In this document: one piece after another, positions 1 to 4,832 of the stretch | Layout: every line of letters begins with the position of its first letter | Position numbering within the stretch: the stretch's first letter is position 1 | From: Candidatus Moraniibacteriota bacterium | GTDB lineage: Bacteria > Patescibacteriota > Minisyncoccia > Moranbacterales > GWC2-37-73 | Length of the DNA: 10,597 nucleotides | Direction of reading: 5' to 3' | Assembly: GCA_003510895.1 (NCBI GenBank) | Contig: DOKE01000041.1 | Coordinates: 4,201-14,797, forward strand | The notes under the pieces: generated by a model | The model's input: the letters and a program-made list of their open reading frames with translations, nothing else | Told to the model about the DNA's origin: nothing | Database searches by the model: none | Made by a program: the position numbers and the translations under genes

Positions 1-293
1 CCGACTGCCACAACACCTTTGGACATTTGCAATGAAACTTCCGTTCCTCCGATACTAACACAAATTTTTCCAACATCGCAGCCGGCCATTCTTTCAGCAA
101 TAGCGACCGATTCATTCAATGACTTAGCCACCTCTTCAACATCTATAATTACCCCTCTCCTGACTCCAGAAGATGGAACAACCCCAACCCCAATAATTCT
201 GAGGTTTTCGTCTTTATTCATTTCTTGCGCGATAACTGTTCGGACAAAAGATGAACCAATATCTATTCCTGTTATTATATTTCCTTTAAACAT
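1..293 (-). CDS. ftsA: Cell division protein FtsA, N-terminal part (cut by window edge)
   Basis: FtsA is an actin-like ATPase that tethers FtsZ filaments to the inner membrane and recruits the later divisome proteins. Only the first 97 codons are present, running off the left edge. The product starts MFKGNIITGIDIGSSFVRTV, which carries the actin-family phosphate-1 motif (GIDIGSS). It continues with a strand containing RIIGVGVVPSSGVRRG, then VIIDVEEVAKSLNESVAIAERMAG and the SIGG segment, the usual order in the FtsA 1A domain and the start of the SHS2/1C insertion. The ATG at 291-293 puts the GIDIG motif at the normal distance from the N-terminus. No Shine-Dalgarno sequence precedes it. The gene is downstream of dgkA in the same direction across a 126-bp gap that holds a possible promoter. 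MreB or pilM-type actin homologues are less likely because the VRRG/VIIDVEE pattern is typical of FtsA. Confidence 0.88.
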   Translation of the reverse strand, partial: MFKGNIITGIDIGSSFVRTVIAQEMNKDENLRIIGVGVVPSSGVRRGVIIDVEEVAKSLNESVAIAERMAGCDVGKICVSIGGTEVSLQMSKGVVAV

Positions 294-381
294 AATCTCA
301 AATCAGACGAAATTAACGCCCAATCAAATTAACTTTTAGTTTTTGTTTTTATTAAAAATGCCATTCAAAATTTCTTTTTTA

Positions 382-409
382 AGTATACAACAAAAAAAAA
401 TTACTACAA
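382..409 (-). promoter_or_regulatory. Possible promoter for ftsA
   Basis: On the minus strand, TTGTAG (404-409) and TATACT (382-387) are separated by 16 bp. This resembles a sigma-70-type -35/-10 pair: the -10 has one mismatch, and the -35 keeps only TTG plus one other plausible base. Transcription would start near 375 and leave a leader of about 80 nt before ftsA. A run of nine T on the minus strand (392-400) lies in the spacer. No stable hairpin precedes that run, so I do not call a terminator for dgkA. The rest of the 294-419 gap is AT-rich with nothing else recognisable. Confidence 0.4.
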
Positions 410-419
410 AACGACTTTC

Positions 420-800
420 CTATTTCAAGCCATTAAACAATTCTGAAAAATAGGGAAGGAAAATTATAATTCCCACCGCAACAGCCGCCAGGGAGGAAAT
501 CAAAACCGCCGCCGCCATAATATCTTTGATGAGTTTTGCGTACGGATGTATTTTCGGTTTGAGAATATCAGCCACTCTTTCAATGACTGTGTTGGCAAGC
601 TCCATAACCAAAACCGCCGCTATCATAACAATCAGAACAACGGCCTCCCAGCTTTTTACTTCAAAAATCTTAATAAGAATCAAGACGGCAATTCCAAGAA
701 TGATTTCTATCTGAAAATTACGTTCTTTTTTTATTACATACAAAAACCCATTCAAAGCGCAAGACAAACTTTTTGCAAATCTTTTTATGTCTTCCATCAT
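420..800 (-). CDS. dgkA: Diacylglycerol/undecaprenol kinase (DgkA family)
   Basis: This is a small integral membrane lipid kinase of 126 residues. In Gram-positive-type bacteria the family phosphorylates undecaprenol, feeding the lipid carrier for cell-wall polymers; in Proteobacteria it phosphorylates diacylglycerol. The family signature ELANTVIERVAD lies at residues 67-78, with E67, N70 and E74 as the conserved acidic and Asn positions. ERNF (26-29) and KDIMAAAV (92-99) are also in their usual places. Three hydrophobic segments are visible at roughly 32-46, 51-69 and 94-116. Two ATG codons stand in tandem (798-800 and 795-797), and either could be used. The leader is almost pure A/T with no Shine-Dalgarno sequence. 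The gene follows ybeY by 20 nt, the same pairing as in Bacillus. Because the window also encodes an LCP enzyme, undecaprenol is the likelier substrate, but sequence alone does not settle this. Confidence 0.9.
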   Translation of the reverse strand: MMEDIKRFAKSLSCALNGFLYVIKKERNFQIEIILGIAVLILIKIFEVKSWEAVVLIVMIAAVLVMELANTVIERVADILKPKIHPYAKLIKDIMAAAVLISSLAAVAVGIIIFLPYFSELFNGLK

Positions 801-820
801 TTTTTTATATAAAATATGTT

Positions 821-1282
821 TTATTTTTTATTTAAAACTTTTTTCACCGCATCTTCTTGCAAAGAAAACATTTTTTCACTATGGAGAAATCCCAAAAGAT
901 GCAAGACTCCGTGAGAAACAATATAGGCTAATTCATATTCAAACGTGACATTTTGCAAAACAGATGATTTTTCTATATAGGACGGACAAATGACAATTTC
1001 TCCCAGATATATCTCCTCTTCTTTATTTTGACACAAATCATCAGCTCCAAATTCAGAAAAAGAAAGCACATCAGTTACTTCATTCTTGTTGCGACACTGA
1101 CTGTTTAGTTTCTGCATTTCTTCCGGGGCAACCAAAGCCAAACTTATGGAAATTTTTTTTCTCTTCAAACATTCAATTCCGCTTTTTTCAATTGTACTTT
1201 CCACTATATCAAAAAACAAGCTGTTTTCAAAATCCGAATTCGTCAAATCATTAACTTCTACAATGATTTTATTTTCCAACAT
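821..1282 (-). CDS. ybeY: Endoribonuclease YbeY (rRNA maturation factor)
   Basis: YbeY is a metal-dependent single-strand endoribonuclease involved in 16S rRNA 3'-end maturation and ribosome quality control. The 153-residue product is a normal length. The zinc-binding motif is SHGVLHLLGFLHSE, with H124, H128 and H134 as the three ligands. The usual form ends GYDH; here it reads GFLH, so the Asp before the third His is replaced by Leu while the ligands are intact. Other family blocks are VTDVLSF (69-75) and LGEIVICP (93-100). The C-terminus keeps MFSLQEDAVKKVL, the usual MxxLQE-type helix. The gene lies 24 nt downstream of yqeY and 20 nt upstream of dgkA in one apparent operon. Its leader has no Shine-Dalgarno sequence. 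Its job on the 16S 3' end is notable beside rpsU, whose protein sits next to that same rRNA tail. Confidence 0.92.
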   Translation of the reverse strand: MLENKIIVEVNDLTNSDFENSLFFDIVESTIEKSGIECLKRKKISISLALVAPEEMQKLNSQCRNKNEVTDVLSFSEFGADDLCQNKEEEIYLGEIVICPSYIEKSSVLQNVTFEYELAYIVSHGVLHLLGFLHSEKMFSLQEDAVKKVLNKK

Positions 1283-1306
1283 TAAAAAAATATTATTTAG
1301 AAGAAT

Positions 1307-1771
1307 TTATTTTTGCATTTTTTCAAGCTCTTGCTTGACGATTTCTTTTGCCAAATTTCCATCAAATTTACCTTTGAGCTCGGCCATTACTTGTCCCATA
1401 ACTTTTCCAAAATCAGAAACAGAGCTCGCTCCCGATTTTTCTATCACTTCCAATATTTTCTTTTGAGCTTCTTCTGCGCTAAGTTGTTTCGGTAAATAAC
1501 AAGAAATTATTTCCACTTCTTTTTTTTCTTTTTCAGCCAGGTCTGGTCTTCCACCCTTTTCAAACTGCAAAATACTATCTTGTCGCTGTTTCATAGCGCG
1601 CGACAAAACCTCAACAACTTCTTCGTCATTTAAGCCTTCTTCTCTTTTCTTTTTTTCTATTTCAATGTTCTTAATAGCGCTATCGAGAAGGCGAAGCGTA
1701 TCACGTTTAAAAGCATCGCCTTCTTTCATAGCCGCTTTGAGATCAAATAGAATTTTTTCTTTTAAAGACAT
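1307..1771 (-). CDS. yqeY: GatB/YqeY domain protein
   Basis: A 154-residue soluble helical protein of the YqeY family, related to the tail domain of GatB, the amidotransferase subunit that binds tRNA. Its precise role is not established; by similarity to the GatB tail it may contact tRNA. The family pattern runs through nearly the whole length: an N-terminal helix with LKAAMKEGDAFKRDTLRLL, a Lys-rich segment, the VVEVLSRAMKQRQDSILQF block, KEKKEVEIISCYLPKQLS in the middle, and a C-terminal FGKVMGQVMAELKGKFDG segment. Length and block order are those of a complete protein. It starts 11 nt after rpsU, the same adjacency as in Bacillus and many other bacteria. There is no Shine-Dalgarno sequence, only an A-rich leader, so translation may depend on coupling to rpsU. 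Confidence 0.92.
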   Translation of the reverse strand: MSLKEKILFDLKAAMKEGDAFKRDTLRLLDSAIKNIEIEKKKREEGLNDEEVVEVLSRAMKQRQDSILQFEKGGRPDLAEKEKKEVEIISCYLPKQLSAEEAQKKILEVIEKSGASSVSDFGKVMGQVMAELKGKFDGNLAKEIVKQELEKMQK

Positions 1772-1782
1772 ATTTTTATGTT

Positions 1783-2037
1783 TTATTGACCCATTTTTCT
1801 TTTGATATTACGAAGAGCTTCTTCGTCAAATTTTCCAAGTTTTTTAAGCTTGTCTATTTCTTTTCTTATTTTAACTTTATATAGAGCTCCTTGACGTTTT
1901 TCAGTTTTGCTTTTTTCTTCAGATTTAAAACGAGTTCTTCTGGCGCGCACCAAAACACCGCTTTGTTGAATGCGTCTTGAAAATCTTCTTATTAAGCTTT
2001 CTGCTGTTTCTTTATTCTTTTTTTTAACTTCAATCAT
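1783..2037 (-). CDS. rpsU: Small ribosomal subunit protein bS21
   Basis: bS21 binds the 30S platform close to the 3' end of 16S rRNA, where the anti-Shine-Dalgarno sequence lies. The product is 84 residues and very basic. The N-terminal half (MIEVKKKNKETAESLIRRFS, then RRIQQSGVLVRARRTRF) matches the family core: beta strand, ESLIRRF helix, turn, then the GVL/RR segment. A basic helix follows (EKRQGALYKVKIRKEIDKLKKL). The C-terminal part continues about 13 residues beyond the 71-residue E. coli protein. It is first in a run rpsU-yqeY-ybeY-dgkA. Unlike every other gene here it has a strong Shine-Dalgarno sequence, GAAAGGAGGT, five nt before the ATG. The upstream gap has a promoter-like pair with a palindrome between its elements. 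Confidence 0.93.
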   Translation of the reverse strand: MIEVKKKNKETAESLIRRFSRRIQQSGVLVRARRTRFKSEEKSKTEKRQGALYKVKIRKEIDKLKKLGKFDEEALRNIKRKMGQ

Positions 2038-2041
2038 AGAA

Positions 2042-2051
2042 ACCTCCTTTC
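2042..2051 (-). promoter_or_regulatory. Very strong Shine-Dalgarno sequence of rpsU
   Basis: The minus strand reads GAAAGGAGGT, followed by five nt and the ATG at 2035-2037. All ten bases are complementary to the 16S rRNA tail ACCUCCUUUC found in many bacteria; the tail of this organism is not in the window. It fixes the rpsU start with confidence. No other gene in the window has a comparable site. Confidence 0.9.
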
Positions 2052-2055
2052 GTAA

Positions 2056-2084
2056 ATTTTATTCAAATCTTAGATTTGATCCAA
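2056..2084 (-). promoter_or_regulatory. Possible rpsU promoter
   Basis: On the minus strand, TTGGAT (2079-2084) and TAAAAT (2056-2061) are 17 bp apart, the ideal sigma-70-type spacing. The -10 has one mismatch and the -35 is weak. The start point would fall near 2049-2051, right at the beginning of the Shine-Dalgarno sequence, so the transcript would have a leader of only about 12-15 nt. The rest of the 2038-2160 gap holds an imperfect inverted repeat (CCAATTAAA at 2081-2089 against TTTAATTATTGG at 2110-2121) but no T-run, so no terminator for the HIT gene is called. Confidence 0.45.
2063..2079. repeat. Perfect palindrome in the rpsU promoter spacer
   Basis: TCAAATCTTAGATTTGA has two perfect 8-bp arms around one central base. 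It fills the spacer between the proposed -35 and -10 of rpsU and touches the -35 by one base. That is a classic place for an operator. Its position upstream of the expected start point argues for a DNA-level site rather than an RNA hairpin. In AT-rich DNA an 8-bp dyad can occur by chance, so only its position makes it notable. Confidence 0.4.
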
Positions 2085-2160
2085 TTAAAACCCATAAAAC
2101 AGCGGATGATTTAATTATTGGTTCCGCCACCTACACACTCTAACACAATTTCAAAAAATA

Positions 2161-2511
2161 TCAAGCCGAGTGGATTTCTTCATAGAGCTTGGCTCCGCCA
2201 ATCAAATGAAGATGAATATGAGAAACTTCCTGTCCCCCATTTTCCCCAACCCGAAAAAGAAGTTTATAGCCATCTTCAGCAATGTCCAATTTCTTGGCTA
2301 AATTTTTAGCTTCCATAATCATTTTTCCAATCAAATTCGTATCTTGTTCAGAAAGATCATTGATGGACGCAATATGTTTTTTGGGAATCAGAAGAATGTG
2401 AACCGGCGCAATCGGATGAATATCTTTGAAAGCAACAATGTCATCGTTTTCAAAAACAATATCCGCCGGAATATTTTTTTGAATAATTTTGCAAAAAATA
2501 CAATTATTCAT
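2161..2511 (-). CDS. HIT-family (histidine triad) nucleotide hydrolase, Hint-like
   Basis: A 116-residue protein of the histidine triad superfamily, Hint branch. Members hydrolyse nucleoside phosphoramidates or aminoacyl-adenylates through a His nucleophile. The triad is HIHLH (H98, H100, H102) inside EVSHIHLHLIGG. The N-terminus CIFCKI (4-9) supplies the CxxC seen in Hint proteins, and HPIAPVHILLIPKKHI (32-47) is the standard HP.AP.H.L..PK.H block. Length is normal and the protein looks complete and active. It starts 12 nt after the hisS stop, with only an AGG directly touching the ATG, too close to act as a Shine-Dalgarno sequence. Cotranscription with hisS is likely. A role in clearing aminoacyl-AMP made by synthetases would suit the pairing, but this is inference. 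It ends in TGA, the only TGA stop among the complete genes here. Confidence 0.92.
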   Translation of the reverse strand: MNNCIFCKIIQKNIPADIVFENDDIVAFKDIHPIAPVHILLIPKKHIASINDLSEQDTNLIGKMIMEAKNLAKKLDIAEDGYKLLFRVGENGGQEVSHIHLHLIGGAKLYEEIHSA

Positions 2512-2523
2512 CCTAGTTTTCTT

Positions 2524-3933
2524 TTAAATATTGTTAACCGAAACAATAACGTTGTTTTTCATTATCTTCTTCACTGCGTTTACAAGTTTCAAGTAAGAAA
2601 CAGTTTCTTGAGTTCCGCTTACCATATCTTTCACAATGACTGTTTCATCAAGAGCTTCTTTTTGCCCAATAATGAGCGTTACTTCCACTCCCAATCTGTC
2701 AGCGACTCGAAGTTGCGATTTCAAACTTCCTCTTCCAAAACTTTCCGCCACCAAAACGCTATTTTTTTGAAGTTCGGCAAAAATTTTCAAACTTTTCTTT
2801 TTAGCAAGGTCTCCCAGTTGAGCCAAAAAAACTCGCGGTTTAGGTTCAATATATGTTTTAGCTTTAACTCTTTTCATTTCCATTACCAACCTATCCAGGC
2901 CAAGCGCAAAACCAATCGCCGGAGTATGTTCTCCTCCCAAAGAATCTATCAAATAATCATATCTGCCGCCGCCGCCCAGTGAATGTTTTTTCCCTTCTTC
3001 ATCTCCGGACCAAATTTCAAAAACAGTTTTTGAATAATAACTAAGTCCTCGCACCAATCTTGGATTGATCACATAGGGAAGCTCCAATTCATCCAAATAT
3101 TCCAACAAGCTTTTGAAATGCACATGGCATTCATTGCAAAGATGATCAATTGATTGCGGAGCATTGGCTGCAACTTGCATACATTTGTCTTCTTTACAAT
3201 CCAAAACTCTCAAAGGATTTTGTTCCAATCTTTTTTTGCAATTTTGGCATAATTTTTGTTTTTTCGATTCAAGATAGGCAACCAAAAGATCCTGATATTC
3301 TCCTCTGCATTTCGGACAACCGATGCTGTTTACTTGAAATTGAATATTCTTGATTCCCAGACTCAAAACTGTTCTGTGCGCCAATTGAATAATTTGAGCA
3401 TCCAAAATAGGATCCTGTTCTCCAAATATATCAAAATTAGATTGCCAGTGTTCTCGATATCTTCCTTCTTGCGGACGATCATATCGATAGACGGGACCGG
3501 TTGAAAAAAGTTTGATTGGTTTTGGCAAAACATTCATTCCGTGCTGAATATAAGCGCGAGAAATTCCCGCTGTAAATTCCGGTCGAAGCGCCACCTTGTC
3601 TCCGCCTTTTGTCGTGAAAGTATACATCTCCTTATCAATAATATCCGTTCCCTCGCCAATTGAGCGATTGAAAAGATTAGAATATTCAACAACAGGAGTA
3701 TCTATTCTTTGAAATCCATATTCGTGAGCGATTCTCGAAGTAACTCTTCTGAGCTGTCCCCAATATGGTTGTTCTCCTGGAAGAATGTCCCGCATACCGC
3801 GCGGAGGTTGCAATAAAATTTCTTCCACTGCTTTTTCAATTTTATTTTTAATTTTTCCGCTCGCTTTTTTCCCGGCTTTTTTCTCGGATTTCACTGTCTT
3901 TTTTGAAGAACTCTTAATTTTCTTTTGAACCAT
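2524..3933 (-). CDS. hisS: Histidyl-tRNA synthetase
   Basis: Class II aminoacyl-tRNA synthetase that charges tRNA-His. The 469-residue product begins with a Lys/Ser-rich tail of about 40 residues before PPRGMRDILPG (43-53), where the usual protein starts. Motif-1 region NLFNRSIGEGTDIIDKEMYTF spans 86-106. VALRPEFTAG (114-123) and motif 2 GPVYRYDRPQEGRYRE (146-161) follow. A Cys-rich insertion contains C206, C209, C229, C232, C246, C251, C266 and C269. The His-A block reads LVRGLSYYSKTVFE (293 onward), with S298 where Asp is usual. GGGGRYDYL and motif 3 (AIGFALGLDRLV) complete the core, and an anticodon-binding domain ends the protein. The ATG at 3931-3933 has no clear Shine-Dalgarno sequence. 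An internal TTG at residue 41 is the main alternative start. A hairpin followed by a U-run lies 14 nt upstream. Confidence 0.93.
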   Translation of the reverse strand: MVQKKIKSSSKKTVKSEKKAGKKASGKIKNKIEKAVEEILLQPPRGMRDILPGEQPYWGQLRRVTSRIAHEYGFQRIDTPVVEYSNLFNRSIGEGTDIIDKEMYTFTTKGGDKVALRPEFTAGISRAYIQHGMNVLPKPIKLFSTGPVYRYDRPQEGRYREHWQSNFDIFGEQDPILDAQIIQLAHRTVLSLGIKNIQFQVNSIGCPKCRGEYQDLLVAYLESKKQKLCQNCKKRLEQNPLRVLDCKEDKCMQVAANAPQSIDHLCNECHVHFKSLLEYLDELELPYVINPRLVRGLSYYSKTVFEIWSGDEEGKKHSLGGGGRYDYLIDSLGGEHTPAIGFALGLDRLVMEMKRVKAKTYIEPKPRVFLAQLGDLAKKKSLKIFAELQKNSVLVAESFGRGSLKSQLRVADRLGVEVTLIIGQKEALDETVIVKDMVSGTQETVSYLKLVNAVKKIMKNNVIVSVNNI

Positions 3934-3947
3934 ACTGATCTTTCAAT

Positions 3948-3990
3948 AAAAAACAAATTCTCTTTTTCGCTTCATTGAGAGAATTTTTTT
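3948..3990. terminator. Weak bidirectional terminator or attenuator between lepB and hisS
   Basis: AAATTCTCT (3955-3963) and AGAGAATTT (3978-3986) form a 9-bp stem with a 14-nt loop. On the minus strand the stem is followed by G and six T (3953-3948), and on the plus strand by TTTT (3987-3990). The stem has only two G-C pairs, so it would be weak. It lies between the lepB stop and the hisS start and would end lepB transcription. No convincing promoter fits between it and hisS. The remaining 3991-4039 is AT-rich with nothing recognisable. Confidence 0.45.
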
Positions 3991-4039
3991 ATTGTTTTAA
4001 AAATTAAAACTTGAAATTTACATTAATAAAATAATTTGC

Positions 4040-4666
4040 CTAATATATTGACGCTTTGGAAACCGGCCAGGCTCTCAACAAAACCTTGCCAATAACCTCG
4101 CTTTTCTTTACCGGTCCCCACGCCCTGGAATCATGACTATATGCGCGATTATCTCCCATTACAAAATATTCATCATCTTTCAAATCTTCCGCGACTGCTC
4201 CTTTTGTGAAAATATCAGCTGGTAAATATTCATTCTCATCCAAAATAAAACCTTCCAAATTTTCTTTGTTATAAATTTTCACTTTTCCGTCATCAACTTC
4301 CACTTTTTCTCCCGGCAAACCGATGATCCTTTTGACAAAAAATTGTTGCGGATTTTTGGGGTAGCGGAAAACAACCACATCGCCTCTTTCCAAATCTTTG
4401 AAAACATCCACCGTGAAGAAATTGATATCATTAAACGCAACGGCTGTTTTTTTGTATCCAAACTCGTTTACTATCAAATAGTCTCCATCTTTAAAGTTGG
4501 TTTCCATACTGGCTCCTTGCACAAAAAAGGGCTGGAACAGAAAAACCCGTATGGGAACAATTATAACTAAAGCCCAAAAAAAGACTTTCACAACTTCCCA
4601 GATAAAACTTCCTACGCCGTAATATCCCTCGCCTTCATTGATATCCACTTCTTGTTTGAAGTCCAT
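4040..4666 (-). CDS. lepB: Signal peptidase I
   Basis: Membrane-bound Ser/Lys protease that removes signal peptides from exported proteins on the outer face of the cytoplasmic membrane. The product has 208 residues. One hydrophobic segment (about 21-44) anchors it, followed directly by the catalytic Ser box VQGASMETNF with S53. The RGDVVVFRYP box (94-103) and FVKRIIGLPGE (110-120) follow, the latter with the general-base lysine K112. GDNRAYSHDSRAWGPV is the family's box E. All catalytic parts are present. The Ser box reads SMET where most relatives have SMxPT, so the conserved Pro is missing. The ATG at 4664-4666 gives a normal short cytoplasmic tail. The gene is transcribed divergently from the LCP gene and has a good promoter of its own. 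It has no Shine-Dalgarno sequence; its A/T-rich leader is about 22 nt. Confidence 0.93.
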   Translation of the reverse strand: MDFKQEVDINEGEGYYGVGSFIWEVVKVFFWALVIIVPIRVFLFQPFFVQGASMETNFKDGDYLIVNEFGYKKTAVAFNDINFFTVDVFKDLERGDVVVFRYPKNPQQFFVKRIIGLPGEKVEVDDGKVKIYNKENLEGFILDENEYLPADIFTKGAVAEDLKDDEYFVMGDNRAYSHDSRAWGPVKKSEVIGKVLLRAWPVSKASIY

Positions 4667-4695
4667 AGTTTAATAAAAAAGTTTTAAACACATTT

Positions 4696-4724
4696 ATGAT
4701 AGCACGTTTTTACCCTCTTAGCAA
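4696..4724 (-). promoter_or_regulatory. lepB promoter with extended -10
   Basis: On the minus strand, TTGCTA (4719-4724) is followed after exactly 17 bp by TATCAT (4696-4701). A TG one base before the -10 gives TGCTATCAT, an extended -10. The -10 has one mismatch and the -35 keeps TTG and the final A. The start point would lie near 4689, about 22 nt before the lepB ATG. Confidence 0.65.
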
Positions 4725-4729
4725 GGGTA
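4711..4729. repeat. Dyad shared by the divergent lepB/LCP promoters
   Basis: TACCCTcttagcaAGGGTA has 6-bp perfect arms around 7 bp. It covers the lepB -35 (4719-4724) and touches a TATAAT on the plus strand (4728-4733) that could serve the LCP gene. A further AGGGTA half-site lies at 4817-4822, just before the LCP start. This could be an operator, but a 6-bp dyad is short. Confidence 0.35.
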
Positions 4730-4733
4730 TAAT
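4728..4733 (+). promoter_or_regulatory. Possible -10 element for the LCP gene
   Basis: A perfect TATAAT lies about 100 nt before the LCP start. No good -35 stands at the right distance; the best is TTTTTA at 4707-4712, 15 bp away. The leader between it and the start codon is AT-rich with no recognisable structure. Confidence 0.3.
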
Positions 4734-4832
4734 TTGCTTTATTATAGCCATAAAACGAGATTGAAAATTATATAAAATATTTTTAGGAAAAGATTTTTTG
4801 CGCGCTTTTTCTAATTAGGGTAAATTACATAT

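Noticed and set aside
19..339. Open frame on the plus strand opposite the ftsA start
   Set aside because: The minus strand carries a clear FtsA N-terminus; the plus frame is Thr/Ser/Ile-rich shadow sequence.
2099..2160. GTTCCGCCACC-like stretch before the HIT gene end, considered as a tRNA, tmRNA or leader RNA
   Set aside because: No cloverleaf or extended paired arms can be drawn; only a 5-bp GCGGA/TCCGC stem on the minus strand is visible.
2344..2982. A 212-codon open frame on the plus strand opposite hisS and the HIT gene
   Set aside because: It overlaps two certain genes, is rich in Phe, Asn and Ser as expected of an antisense frame of Lys/Glu-rich coding sequence, and has no recognisable domain.
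4798..4826. TTGCGC-17 bp-TAAATT just before the LCP start, which would give a leaderless mRNA
   Set aside because: Both hexamers are too far from consensus (3 and 4 of 6 bases) to claim a promoter in AT-rich DNA.
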